Below, one piece after another: positions 33,206 through 45,167 of a DNA stretch of 64,000 nt. The notes under the pieces are model-generated. The model was given only the letters and a program-made list of their open reading frames with translations. It did not search any database and was not told the origin of the DNA. The position numbers and the translations under genes were made by a program. Numbering within the stretch: position 1 is the stretch's first letter; each line of letters opens with the position of its first letter. Source of the DNA: Cymbomonas tetramitiformis (taxonomy: Eukaryota > Chlorophyta > Pyramimonadophyceae > Pyramimonadales > Pyramimonadaceae); the NCBI GenBank assembly GCA_001247695.2, contig LGRX02025781.1:1-64000 (forward strand), written 5' to 3'.

Positions 33206-36200
33206 GTTGTCGTCAGAGTCAAGTGATGGCTTTAGGCATTCAAAAAAGTCAGCCGTGGGGTCAAGAATGACCGCGGTCTCCATGCACGGATGTGGTATAA
33301 CGACGACCTGCTGTTCAACTTTGTTGGCTAAGATGAAAGGCTCGGATTTCTTCTCGAAAGCCGCTGGGTCACGGTGCGGGTTGAAGGTGTACATCGTCTT
33401 AGTCACATCGTCCGGCCCGAGAATCGAGTTCCTCTGACGGTAGGCCTACTTGATTTGTTGTTCGGTTGGCTTTGCCAGCCAGTTGACTCTCAATAAGATG
33501 TACAGCCGTCCCGCGATCTCCACCCGCAGAATGTTTGTAATGCGGCCGTGCCTGCATACCGCCACCATGTTTGATACGCAATTAGTTGGAACATAGTGCA
33601 TTAAGTACAGAACTTTATGCGCTATCCGCAGACTAACTATCTTTATTCGGTAAGCACTCATATACCCGGTGGCTTCGTCACGCCATTTTTGTTTCAGGAT
33701 CACCTTTCCACCTTCACCCACACATTCGTTCACGAAGAAAGCCCGAAAGTAGCTGTATATGTTGATATTATCGCGATTATCACTCCCAGCCAGCAGCATG
33801 TTTCATGCCTGTAGATAGGTCGAACGTGGTACATTAAGTTGTATGGTTTATGCACTATTAGTTAAACCGCATACTATTCCGATTTGGGAGGACGCACCTG
33901 TCAACTTCCTTGGTTTTAGGCAAACCCTTCTTGTTCAGGATCACCCTTCCATCGTTATCCAACTGCTCATTAATGAAGAAAGTCCGGAAATAACTATGTA
34001 AGGTGCTCTTGTTGCGATCACTCCCAGCAGTGCGATAAAAGCCATCACCGATGGTCACGTAGGAAAAGCTTCGGCAAACCGGGTTCGGCCCGACCATGAG
34101 CAACGACTCGTACTCCGTGAACTTTCGACCCAGCCATACCGTACTGTGGGATCTGTGTACGCTCCAAAAATTGGCTCGTCAATGTGTTCGGGTTTCCCTA
34201 AAGCCTGCGCGTATTTACCTCGGCGTGTCTTGGGAATACTTCGAACCTTGCGGTTCCAGCTGTGCATCCACAAGAAATAACGTTGTTAGTAGTGCTCTAA
34301 AGGGTACCCTGAGATACCCTTTATGCATTTTGTGTACCTTAACGGTATACTAAATCAATAAGCACGTACTGTGTGGGCGTGTCTACTCCACGCACCTGCG
34401 CGCCTCATTCACAGTATATCTTTCCCATTTCTCCCCGAGCTTCGCATAAGCAGGAATTGCAGTCTGCATCCAAACCCTCAAGTCCTTGATGTCGTCGTCT
34501 TTTAGGACAACACGTTTTCCCTCGGACGAAACATCGACGCGAATACCCGGACGACGCCCCATCGTAGTCGGAGCCACCGGCCGCGGAGTGTTGCCCGCCC
34601 GCTTCAAGTGGAGCATCAGCCCGCGCACAACACGCAAAACCTTTGGCCGCTTCACGTTGAACATGATGTTTTGCACGGGGAAGGCGTTGTTCTTCGCGAT
34701 CCTTTTGAGGAAACCATCAAAGGACTCGAAGGCGTACATCCATACCTCCCGCATTGGGCCATACCTTTGAAGTTGCTCGACCATGTGAGAAAACATGTGA
34801 GTGTTGATCACAGACCACGCATACGCCGCACCGCTGGACTCCACGTCTTGAAGAAACGGACTAATTTCGTTTGCCAGCAGCTCCATGTCCTGCTACAAAC
34901 ACAAATCGGTTCTTTAGTACGTACTTAAGTTGTCGATCGTGTACTAAACATACACTAAACTCATGTTATTGTTTACCTCAGGTTTCACTTGTTCGGTCGT
35001 GAGCTCGCGCACGATCAAGGTCATCCTGCCCACCAGCTTTGCCAAGTCATTTCTGGGATGTCCATCATCCCGTGGCCAAGCGCTGAGTGTCGACATTGTT
35101 GAGTTTTGTATGAGCTTCAAGGCATCATGGGCCCGAATGTGCTTGGCGGCTTTCTTGTCGCCGGTGGTTCGTAACACTCGTTTGTGCCCTTGTCCCCAAC
35201 TTTTCGTCGGCCTCATAACGCCCATCCATTTACGAGCGGTCTCCAGCGAACGCAAGGTTGCTGACGCCTTGTTTGGGCGTGGCGGGATCGCGAAAGGACC
35301 GTGCGTCATCTTGTACATCTCCACCATCTCACCTGCAGAGCAGTTCATCCCCTCTTGTAATTTAAAGTGTTCTTAGTATGGTCTTAACGCGATAAGTCCC
35401 TCCTAAATACACTCTAAGTACAAAATCACATACCTTTTGCATTCTTCACTTTAGTCGTCGCGTGCCACGTGGGGTGGGCACCGTCGTCTTTCGCGTGCTG
35501 ACGCATTGCATCCGTGAAGTCAAGACCGAGCAAGCTAGTAGCAATTCGGTTGACGAGGTTCATGATATCATGCATGCCATCTAGCAAAAAGTCCCGCACG
35601 ATATTGAAGTACCCCAATCGCGCGAACTCGCTCAAAAACTTGACGCCAGTCCGTCGCATGCTCTCTTGCAAGTGGTCTCCTGAAAGATCCGGGTCTCCAC
35701 TATCTCGAAGATTTTCGTGGGTTCGAGCCTGCCTCTTGTACTCCTCGTCCTTGCGCAACTCAGGTGGACCTGTGAAAGAAACATAAGAACACTGAATATG
35801 CAAACATGAACCCAAACTGGCGTTAATACATGCTTTACACACGCATAGGGTCAACTTAGTGTCCTATACTCCTATTATTACAGGGCATTCGTTCGTTCTT
35901 ACCTGGCGATGTCTGCTTGCTGAACAAATACAAAATCTTTCTCATAGCTGTTGAATAAGTCCCCCAAATTTTGCACTTCATGCATCCCGCATACGCACCG
36001 ACGTCCATGACGCTGGCCGCTTCCACCGTTCTTTTGTAGTCCATGAGTATAGCATAGAGCATGGCCCTCAATCGCACGTGCTCGTCCTCGTAGGAATCCC
36101 AACACATGAAACCTTCATCCCACAAGGTGATCAGTTCGTCCACCATTTTACCATAAAGTAACTGACAGTTGGCTGGGTGTTGACCGGCGATCAGCCCATA

Positions 36201-36263
36201 GAGCTCCATGTACTGGTACTTGGTGCGGATTTCGGGGGGTAGGTTCAAGATTTGGAAGTACAT
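33206..36263 (-). pseudogene. TNP2-type transposase of the CACTA element
   Basis: Exon-like blocks, minus strand: 35880-36263 (NLPPEIRTKYQYMELYGLIA and GCMKCKIWG, the TNP2 signature), 35437-35770 (LGYFNIVRDFLLDGMHDIMN, the D-x-MH block), 34978-35340, 34385-34890 (DUF4218: NTHMFSHMVEQLQRYGP, WMYAFESFDG), 33880-34273, 33450-33800 and 33206-33440 (DUF4216: EPFILANKVEQQVVV). Introns are short and AT-rich. The N-terminal part of TNP2 is not evident, a frame break lies near 34140, one exon appears duplicated, and a lone in-frame TAG sits near 33447-33449, so this copy is probably defective. Homologous to 13199-15241. Confidence 0.78.
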
Positions 36264-36399
36264 TGGAAATGCCCCTGCCTTGTTTTGCCAAGCTCTCGAA
36301 GGAGCTCAACCTCGTAGTGCACGGCAAGTACGTGCGGTATGGATTGCTGGAACATGCATTCGCGGGTCCACCGAAAGGGGCCGATGACACCGAATGAGT

Positions 36400-37115
36400 A
36401 GCACTGTTAGTTAGTGAGGGCTACTAGCAGGTTACCAACCTATTGGGGGTTTTTATATTAAAAACTAGCCTGTTTCGCACGTACCTTCATTGCTTGTTTA
36501 TGTCACTATTTTTTGCGGATTTCGTGCGCTGCGTGAAGCTCGTATAGTGTGTCGTTAATATACTACTAGCAACACACAAACAGCACACTAACGACACACC
36601 AACAATAACTGTTTAATGTGCATAGTTAGTATACCGTTAATACACTAGGATACCAGTTAATGTGTAATTCGCATGTAGTTAATGTATGCTAACAGTGTGT
36701 TAACTACGTACTAACCACCCGTTAATGCACGGAGTTAGTGTGTTATTAGTATGCCGTTAATGTGTAAGGTTTAGGTACACTAAGTATGCACTACTTATAC
36801 ACTATCTACGGACTAACTGCCTGTTAATATTCTCTGTTAGTGTGCCGTTAGTGTTCCGTTATTGTTCCGTTAGTATGCACACTTAGGGCACAGTTAATGT
36901 CCTAAACGCAAGTGATCATACTGAGTTAGTATGTCGTTAATGTGACGTTAAGGTATGTTGCACAGAATGCATGCCCTAACGGCACACTAACGTTGCGGTT
37001 AGTGTGCCGTTAGAGTACGTACATCCACACTAACGCGCCGTACTCTTATATAGTTAGTGGGTCTTTAGCGTACCGTAGGTTAGTGCGCGTACTAACATTT
37101 TCTAAAATGGTAGGG
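36400..37115. repeat. CACTA subterminal repeat zone
   Basis: About 500 bp (36550-37090) of variants of GTTAGTATGCCGTTAGTGTG and complements, with no coding capacity. Mirrors the shorter zone at 31300-31420. Confidence 0.8.
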
Positions 37116-38169
37116 CAAGTAGCTTTCATGTGCGTATGCAAGATACGTACTTGTCCAAAGTTTACATCGAGACAGGTTGGACATAGATTATTTTTAATGA
37201 CGTTTTCGAAGACAGAGGGCGACAGAGCAGAGCAGTCGTGGATGCGGAACATATTCGTCGACTGCTCACTAAGTTCAATGTCACGAACTTCAAAGACCCG
37301 AAGAAGATTAAAAGTAGGGTGATAGTTGACTTATTTGCAGCGGGTTCCGGAATAATTATGGGACACGTGAAAGAAAGCCTACAGAAATATTTTCAAGAGA
37401 AGTGCACTCTGATGTCGGTGGACCACCGAGCTATGGCAAAGTCAATAAAGGGGTGGAAAGCCAAGGACATCTTCGACCCGAAAGACTGGGGGGTCTTTTA
37501 AATGCAAACTACATCTGCGCACCACCCTCGAGTGGAATGAGCGATGCTGCGTTCATTTTCTAGTATTTCTACGCAGCTGAGTGCAGTGACTTCTGCGCAT
37601 TTCTTTTGCCAGAGCACTGGCTCGCTGACCGCAGCTATCCATTGCGGAGGGTTTGGTGCGGACAGCAGCAACAGAAGAAACCTGTTTACATTATCCCGTC
37701 AGCGAAAAACCTAAGTTGGCATGTGTGCGTGAAGTACATTCGCAGAGGACACGACCTATTCGCTGGGAATGGCGTGAAACCTCACAAGTCCACCTTCATA
37801 GAGCAACTCTACGAAGATAGAAAGGCGAAGAAGACACAAAAGGATGCAACGAGCGAGAGCGACCTCCTAGAGCTCGCGTTGCAAGATGCTGTAAGCCAAG
37901 ATGGGCTTTAGATCGATGTATCCTCAGCATGCGCAACCTCTGGATGGCACATGCCGAAATAGACATATCATAGAAAATAACTTTAAATACAAAATGTGAT
38001 ATGCCCTGAATGCTTGAAAATGCGTGTGCGTGCTGTGCGTGTGATATGCGTGATAATGAACTTTAGGTTTCTTGCTTGACTTGTGTAGACATGGGGCGAC
38101 CACTGTTAAGCACTGTACAAAACGACATAAACTGTACAGAACGACAGAATTCTGTACAAAAAACCACTG

Positions 38170-38816
38170 GCGCAGCACTGCTATACGAGCGGACTGCCCG
38201 CGCCGCCAAACTTGTCCGTCTTCATGCGTGCGGATCGTCACGCATTCGCGCTAGCGACATACGAATCCGTCGCTGCGACGATGCCAGGGTCATTATTTTG
38301 AGATTTAAACATCTAATGCCATTAAATTTTGTAATTACCATCTCTACATTCGCCTGCCAGGTCAAAGCATCGCAGCATGAACATTGGTGAATATTTTCGT
38401 AGCACGCATATGATTGGTTGAAATTTCAGACCTCGGTGCGATGATTACAAATTTCATTCCAAAGATTATATACGCGTCAAAGTCTGTTGTCACCACCAGA
38501 TTGAATGAATATGATTCGAATCTCACGGTGAAGGTACGGGATCGCTGGCAATAACTATGAAATACGTTCCCTGATTAGGGTTAGAAGGATATCGACCCCC
38601 CTTGACCCCCTCACGAAAGTGGCTCACGAAAGTGGAAATAAGGCTTTTTCACTCACCACAGTAAACTCGGTCGATTTGCACACTCGATTCTCATACAACA
38701 AGATGCGCCTTGCCGAAACCTTTCCAACGATATACGACTCGAATATGTAAACAAACCGAGTACACCTTGGTGAACACCGGCACCCTTTGGTGAATCACCA
38801 AACCGGTTTGGTGATT
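38170..38816. other. non-coding stretch with inverted CACCAAA motifs
   Basis: No gene seen. Two CACGAAAGTGG copies lie near 38614-38634, and a hairpin (GGTGAATCACCAAACCGGTTTGGTGATTCACC type, 38789-38820) abuts the R repeat. Confidence 0.5.
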
Positions 38817-39377
38817 CACCTGATGTCCTTCGACATCCCCACCATGCATCTTGCCTTGGGCATCGAGCTACACGCCGCTACAGCACGCCAACTGCACCCT
38901 ACCTGTCGTCCCACCAATTCTGGGGGGTGGACCGTCATAGAGATATCCTGCCCCACCCCCTCTTCGAAATCGGCGGATCCATGGGGCTCCAAGCCACCCC
39001 AGCGGTCGAGTGACCCTTCAGGACATGTTTTACATTGTTTTCAATGCACATGGCACCACGAGACCGAGTTTGGATTCATTGGCCATATCTCTATGACGGT
39101 CCGGTTTTTTTCAGCCTTGCGACCCACGTACGCGTAAGACCCGAACCCTGAGAGCCGGCCTGCATTTCGAACCTCCCCACCCTGCCCCCCCGCCAACCAC
39201 CCCAAAAGTATTATTTCGCCACTCTTCTAGTGTGTTGGGACACCTCGCGCGCCGCTCGAATCGAAGCGGTTCGCTCGCTACGCCCTGCTCCGTCAGCGCA
39301 ACCATGCTCGGGTCACACCCCCTCCAATGCCCCCACCTACCACAGTCTACATCAACAACCTTTTGCACTAGAATTAG
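38817..39377 (+). repeat. R tandem repeat unit (5'-truncated)
   Basis: Starts at CACCTGATGTCC, the point ~45 bp into a unit, and runs to AGAATTAG, where the hAT derivative entered. Continues at 40341. Confidence 0.88.
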
Positions 39378-40332
39378 CAAGGGACGGTATCGGCGGGGTT
39401 TTTTGCCATCGATAACTTTGAGTAACTGCAAAAATGATATCGATATATATATATGTGTGTGTGTGTGTGATATCTGAACAACTGATAATTTTAATTATCG
39501 ACCGATATGAGTAACTTGGTAAATTGATATCGATCGATATGCGTAACTAGGTAAATTGCTATCGATCAATAGTTAAAAAGTCCTACTATCGATAATCGAT
39601 TTTGATAACGATTACAGCCCGAAATCAGGCCGATATATCGATATCTCAACAAAGGTTGCAAGTATATCAGGGGACAAACTAGTCACAGCAGATTGAACAG
39701 GGATAACTTACACATTACATTTATGGGATATTTAGTGTTTATTGCAGCCATCATGGAGTGTTCTAGTGTCCCCTCAGTTACTCGCTTTCTCAAGTCTGAG
39801 TGCATCTGACCACACGCACTGAATATGCGCTCAACCCCACCAGTACTTGCAGGGGAAGCTAAAAACTGCCTAGCCATTCTAAACATGTTTGGTCGAATAG
39901 ATCTTGGGATCACCTATATACGCACATGATTGGCCGTTTCCGACTAAGGAGTAAGGATACAAGTCATTCCAAGATCAATTCGACCAAGTCATGGGATCCA
40001 TGACGCATGAGCGTTGTCCCTTTCCCTGGTCAAATTTACAAATGATCGATATTTTCGACACCTGCCCGATTTTGCGATATCGGGGTTCAGCGACGGCGCA
40101 TATCGATAACACGCGAAAAATCTGATATCGATACATCGATACAAACAAACTCAAACTCCTATCGATTGATATGAGTAAGTACCCAAACTCCTATCGATTG
40201 ATATGAGTAAGTACCCGATATGATATCGATTGATATGATATTTTTCGATAACGCTGAAAACCCTATCGATGAGTAACGATATTTTCGATATATCGATATA
40301 TCGGGGTATCGAACTATCGATACCGTCCCTTG
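39378..40332 (-). mobile_element. hAT deletion derivative
   Basis: 955 bp, inverted ends CAAGGGACGGTATCG and CGATACCGTCCCTTG, perfect 8-bp duplication AGAATTAG (39370-39377, 40333-40340). The body has many ATCGATAT runs and keeps a piece of transposase. Confidence 0.95.
39683..39913 (-). pseudogene. hAT transposase C-terminal (dimerisation) fragment
   Basis: Reads MARQFLASPASTGGVERIFS followed by a His/Asp/Leu-Arg-Lys block: the classical hAT C-terminal motif with the conserved Glu-Arg-x-Phe-Ser core. Only ~75 aa remain; the catalytic core and zinc finger are gone. It differs clearly from the transposase at 4960-8532, so two hAT lineages are present. Confidence 0.88.
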
Positions 40333-40340
40333 AGAATTAG

Positions 40341-41126
40341 GGGTGTCCCGAGCCTTCATGTGGCAAGGCGCGGTTATCCCACATCCCACCTGATGTCCTT
40401 CGACATCCCCACCATGCATCTTGCCTTGGGCATCGAGCTACACGCCGCTACAGCACGCCAACTGCACCCTACCTGTCGTCCCACCAATTCTGGGGGGTGG
40501 ACCGTCATAGAGATATCCTGCCCCAGCCCCCCTTCGAAATGTCGGCGGATCCATGGGGCTCCAAGCCACCCCAGCGGTCGAGTGACCCTTCAGGACATGT
40601 TTTACATTGTTTTCAATACACATGGCACCACGAGACCGGGTTTGGATTCATTGGCCATATCTATATGACGGTCCGGGTTTTTTCAGCCTTGCGACCCACG
40701 TACGCGTAAGACCCGAACCCTGAGAGCCGGCCTGCATTTCGAACCTCCCCACCCTGCCCCCCCGCCAACCACCCCAAAAGTATTATTTTGCCACTCTTCT
40801 AGTGTGTTGGGACACCTCGCGCGCCGCACGAATCGAAGCGGTTCGCTCGCTACGCCCTGCTCCGCCAGCGCAACCATGCTCGGGTCACACCCCCTCCAAC
40901 CAATGCCCCCACCTACCACAGTCTACATCAACAACCTTTTGCACTAGAATTCGGGGTGTTCCGAGCCTTCATGTGGCAAGGCGCGGTTATCCCACATCCC
41001 ACCTGATGTCCTTCGACATCCCCACCATGCATCTGGCCTTGGGCATCGAGCTACACGCCGCTACAGCACGCCAACTGCACCCTACCTGTCGTCCCACCAA
41101 TTCTGGGGGGTGGACCGTCATAGAGA
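40341..41126 (+). repeat. R tandem repeat, one full unit plus a partial
   Basis: A full unit runs to about 40956. The next stops at 41126 after GACCGTCATAGAGATC, where unrelated sequence starts. Confidence 0.88.
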
Positions 41127-41324
41127 TCCGTGTAAATAATTGAGAAATTTATTTCTAAATCATTTTGGAAGTACGGGGGAGAAATATCTGTTTTGCAAAA
41201 AATGAGCCCGAGGCTCGACGAGGACATGTGAAATTTTGCGGGGTTTTTTCCGGGGGGATTTCTCAAGGCAGCCGGAGCCGTGAGGAATCCGCGAAGTCGA
41301 CTTTTCTGTTATCTGATTGGCTAC
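41127..41324. other. no gene seen
   Basis: Unique-looking sequence between the R array and the 66-bp repeat; no supported feature. Confidence 0.5.
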
Positions 41325-41771
41325 TAGGTTGGTTATAACGTGAAACGCGTTTAAACGTGCACCCTCTTTTGGCGTTTAAACGCGCGTTTAAACGTGCACC
41401 CTGCCCCCCATACTTAAGGCTCCCAACGCCCACTGCGACGGTCCCGGAACGATGCGGAATCTGGAATGCGACCCGGCCTCGCACGTGACAGAGCCTTCAC
41501 TCGACTGCTCCAGAGTTCGACTCGTGCTGTTCGACTTACACTATAGAGGCCGAATTAATTGATTTTACAGTGTTAAGGACCCTTTTGGCGGTTTTGGGCC
41601 GATTTTGGATTTTTCCATTTTTGATTCGACAGTTAGAGGGAATGCGATTGCAGCTTCCACTGCACTGCGCCATGCTCCCACTCCTGATGAATCCTTGCTT
41701 GCAGCTAGGTTGGTTATAACGTGAAACGCGTTTAAACGTGCACCCCCTTTTGGCGTTTAAACGCGCGTTTA
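41325..41771. repeat. 66-bp direct repeat pair
   Basis: Copies at 41325-41390 and 41706-41771 with GGTTGGTTATAACGTGAAAC and GTTTAAACG-rich cores; the 315 bp between them hold no gene. Each core is partly self-complementary (GCGTTTAAACGCGCGTTTA). Confidence 0.85.
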
Positions 41772-42684
41772 ACACCTAAAGGGCGATATGGAAAATACAG
41801 TATGAATATCAGCTATTCTACATATAGTTACGTTTCGGCGCATTGTGGATGCATTAGGCATCTCGGTGAGGCTTATATGGTATCCCCATTGAGTACACCC
41901 ATATACCGCGGACCCATTTCATTGGTGGAAATATCATATAAAATATCATATAACACCAAAATTTCGCTGGCGGTCCACACCGAAAAGCAGGTATTTTCTC
42001 TGCTCCATGATAATAATAACGTCGGTCCCGGTCGACTGCGCTACACACATCCAAACCATGCGAATAAGGGTTCGTTTTACTCGTGGTCACAGCACCACAA
42101 ATGCATTTCGACACCATGATGCATGCCGCCCTCTTCCCAAATAAGAAATATCGGCGTGTGACCCACGACACGCAAAAGCAGAAGCAGAAGCAGGTGACCG
42201 TTTGTCAACTGGGGCATGGCTTCCCATGTTGCCAACCATCATGCCGCACATCCTTCGTCGTATTTCTAATAATAGCATGCCGTTGAACCAACTAAATAAC
42301 GATTCACTGTCATACTTTAATCTTGTGGTTGTCTGCACTTTTTATTTCGTTCACTGCGATATATACCGTAGAGATTAATGATGTTGACGAGTTTACTGTA
42401 TATATTGATGACCCCGAGAATAAAATAAATAGTATATGGAGACAAAACGCTGACCACCGACCCTTACGATCTCCATGCAAGGCAAATTACCTTATACTTA
42501 CTTTAATCAGCAGCAGCAACACCAGCAAAGCGCGAATCCCAACGGGCGACACAGACGAATGTTCGATCCGGCGATCGCCAAACGATGTCGATGACATTGC
42601 CATTGCCACTACAGTGTACAGTCGCGTCCATGTGCCGCGACGCCACCGCGGCGCCATGGCACGACAAAGATTCGGTTCAGATTG
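41772..42684. other. no supported gene
   Basis: Only short unsupported frames. A small AAGCAG run lies at 42176-42193 (AAAGCAGAAGCAGAAGCAGG). Confidence 0.45.
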
Positions 42685-43771
42685 TGAATGCAATGTCGCA
42701 CAGTTTGGGTACTCCAGCCGAAGTGGGATGACATGGCGACACATGACAGACTGTTAGTGGTGAAAAATAAGCACGATTTTGGGCACCATGATGATGATCG
42801 CGACTTATCGCGAATCGATACTGGATGCATCTCTGAGGTATGAAGAAAAGAAGAACCCAGGCGGAAAACCTGTAAGGACAGGAATGTCGACCGTTAGATT
42901 ACCATTATTGATTGCCTGAACAATCGCAGCAGTCGAATCACGCTTATTTCGCCTGTGAGATAAACAAATCCGTTTGCGGGGGAGGTCTGTTTTGCAGTTT
43001 TGCAGTGTCTACAAATTAGACAAGATGAACGTAATTGGGCTACAATTTGTAGCTTAGATACCGCTCATAAGTACGTTTGACACTATCAGAGGTTATCGCG
43101 GCTTTATACATCCCGGATCAAGTTGTGGCTTCCCGCCGATCCGCTTCGGGCTTCCGGCACGAAGCGGATCGCGGGATGCGGTACCACGCCATAACTTGGG
43201 TGTTTACGCACACCGAGTTATGCTGAGGTACCATACGAGATGTGTGAAGCCTTTCTTGCGTTCATTTGGGGACAGAATGTTCAGATGACGTACGTTGACC
43301 CGCGGAGCGTTGACCCGAGCGGAACTCCCCGGATGTCCGCGCCTTCCATGCACCTCGGTTGATGGAAGGCGGTGGCAGCCGGAAACCCGCCTACTGATAT
43401 CTATATGAAGGGTTGTGCACGCTCAAACTCATCTCAACTCGCAAGGAAGGCTTCAAAACAGATTATTCATCAGTTTTTGCCAAAAATCAAACATTCGTTA
43501 ACAGTGATGGGAATTGGGTAGGAAGCTTCTCAGCTCAAGTTCCCAGGGGCGTTCGCTAGGTGTGAGGGTTAAATACTGCCACGTCAGCTCCAAAATTGAC
43601 CTTTCATTTTAATTTTCGGGGTTTATGCGCAGAACCCGGTAAAAATAGTGCTTTTCCGGGTTTTGAAAGTCTTCTAGTTTCCCCGTTGCGCCACTGGATA
43701 ATTGTGTCATATGTCGCCCTGTCATCCCACTTCGGCTGGAGTGACACCCACACAGTTGCCATTGCCGCGAC
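42685..43771. mobile_element. putative element with ~65-bp inverted ends
   Basis: CTCCAGCCGAAGTGGGATGA (from 42712) faces its complement ending at 43741, with imperfect inverted similarity extending outward. The interior has a stem-loop at about 43113-43200 (GATCCGCTTCG against CGAAGCGGATC) and no gene. No TSD identified. Confidence 0.45.
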
Positions 43772-43938
43772 GCCACCCCAACGGCACGCCATTATTTAAT
43801 TATGGCACGCGTGATGTTCAAGTCGCTACTGAGTGGCACACGACCAGTCGCATGCGTCGTCGCGTCGTATGCACATCGCCACCTACACACTCGCGACTAT
43901 TGGCATATTTGTCATATATTTGTCATATTGCGAATGCG

Positions 43939-44068
43939 AAATTGGAGAACTCCACTAGGCCATCCGATCATTCAATGATATCATCATTCGTTATTGAATG
44001 ATGACAACTTGGATAACGAATGATGATATCATTGCATGATCGGATGGCCTAGTGGAGATCTCCAATTT
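43939..44068. mobile_element. 130-bp foldback MITE
   Basis: Arms of ~55 bp starting AAATTGGAGAACTCCACTAG and complementary at the right end, with an 18-bp loop. Few mismatches; superfamily not determined. Confidence 0.85.
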
Positions 44069-44167
44069 GAGATCGACAGCGCCTAGTACAACGTTCAGGT
44101 GACACGAAACTACGAAAATCTTAATAGAGAGTGGTCACTGGTCAGATCATCGGACGCGGACGGTTAA

Positions 44168-44998
44168 CCCCTAAACTGGTGTAAATATTTCGGCCCTTTT
44201 TGGGTAGTTTCGTGTTTTGTCAATTACAAGTGGCTTCGGTTGCATACACGTGCTAGCTAAATCAACCATCCCTTAGGCATCGATTGGCCCAACATTTTGA
44301 TAGGTTATACGCATATTTTGACGCAATATATCCGCTAATATATCGAAATTGCCGTCATAATTTTGGGGGTTTCCAAACACAAACCTTTACAAAGCCATTG
44401 ATTAAAAACGGTATGGACAGCCCACAACCCATGGGACACCTTCAAAGCATCGGCTTTGATCATAGCTTCACGTTGATATGCTGCTTGGGGTATGGATACC
44501 ACGTTTACGTGTCGCTTTATACGCTTATTGTATTAAAAAAACAAACAAAAAACAGAAAAAACACCATATTCTCAATGTTTTTCATACTTAAGCTCAAATT
44601 TCATCATTTTGCAGTTTTTTGCCACCATAATGGATATATTTGATGCATTTACGATGAATGATCACTTGGACGATGCCATATTCCATCCGGAATGCATTCG
44701 GGTCCACGGCAAGCGTCTAAAATGACGAATACCTACATTTCATCTCGATTTTCTGCTTTTCACACAACGCTTTCCACACTTTCGAGGCACTTTTTCATGG
44801 ATGAAAATGATGCTATGTGAGATATATAACATGCATATATCTAAAAGGCAAGTACTTCACCATCAAGGATACACATATTTGCAAGGCCTCAAACGGCGCA
44901 AGACCAGTTATGGTGATGATCGACGTTGTTGACACAAAAATACGAAAAAAACATCGCACGATTTGGGGTCGAAAATGACCCCAACACCAGTTTAGGGG
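44168..44998. mobile_element. piggyBac-type MITE, copy 2
   Basis: 831 bp, TTAA at 44164-44167 and 44999-45002, ends CCCCTAAACTGGTGT and ACACCAGTTTAGGGG. Internal stretches around TTTTCATACTTAAG resemble copy 1 at 32470-32515, so both belong to one family with diverged ends. No coding frame. Confidence 0.92.
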
Positions 44999-45167
44999 TT
45001 AAGGGACAGCAAATATGCCGGCCATGGAGGTGTCTCGGCCTGTCACCCGAATACACAAACACGCGCGCACAACGAAAGTGAGTTAGGGTTATGAAAGAAG
45101 CTTGTCGTACGCATGAAGAAGCATGTGGCATGCACGCAAGCGAAGACACATTGCGCTTGTTTCACAC

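Larger units (their letters stand above)
31279..37115 (-). mobile_element. CACTA/EnSpm-type transposon (TNP2 class)
   Basis: Inverted ends CCCTACCATTTTAGAAAA (31279) and TTTTCTAAAATGGTAGGG (ending 37115), 3-bp duplication CAA on both sides (31276-31278, 37116-37118), and dense subterminal GTTAGTATGC/GTACTAAC motifs at both ends (31300-31420 and 36550-37090). A TNP2-type gene is encoded on the minus strand. TSD length, subterminal repeats and gene fit EnSpm, though the ends read CCCTA rather than CACTA. Confidence 0.88.
31141..37911 (+). pseudogene. orphan gene of element T, split by the CACTA insertion
   Basis: The first part (31141-31278) has KRQCTHDESTFGRGLCTVC, a Cys-pair motif, then an Arg-rich stretch. 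The frame resumes exactly after the 3-bp duplication at 37116, runs on, meets one in-frame TAG (about 37174-37176) and continues to 37501 (VIVDLFAAGSGIIMGHVKE and DIFDPKDWG). A further exon after an acceptor at about 37610 encodes RRVWCGQQQQKKPVYIIPS and ends at 37911. The insertion and TAG make this copy non-functional as it stands. As the only gene between T's inverted ends it could be its transposase, but I see no catalytic triad. Confidence 0.45.
31000..38165 (+). mobile_element. small element 'T' with long inverted ends, split by a CACTA element
   Basis: TTTGTACAGTGCTTAACAGT (from 31035) is the perfect complement of a sequence at 38102-38121, and the inverted match extends to ~60 bp with mismatches (about 31003-31060 against 38096-38156). 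Removing the 5.84-kb CACTA insertion leaves ~1.3 kb carrying one gene. I cannot fix the outermost base or a TSD. Superfamily unknown. Confidence 0.6.

Noticed and set aside
38600..38820. Right terminal repeat of a ~28-kb insertion between R copies
   Set aside because: CACGAAAGTGG motifs at 10290 and 38614 are in direct, not inverted, orientation, and no target duplication fits.
42323..42757. Coding gene on the plus strand
   Set aside because: Composition is unremarkable, no motif, and part of it belongs to an inverted-repeat arm.
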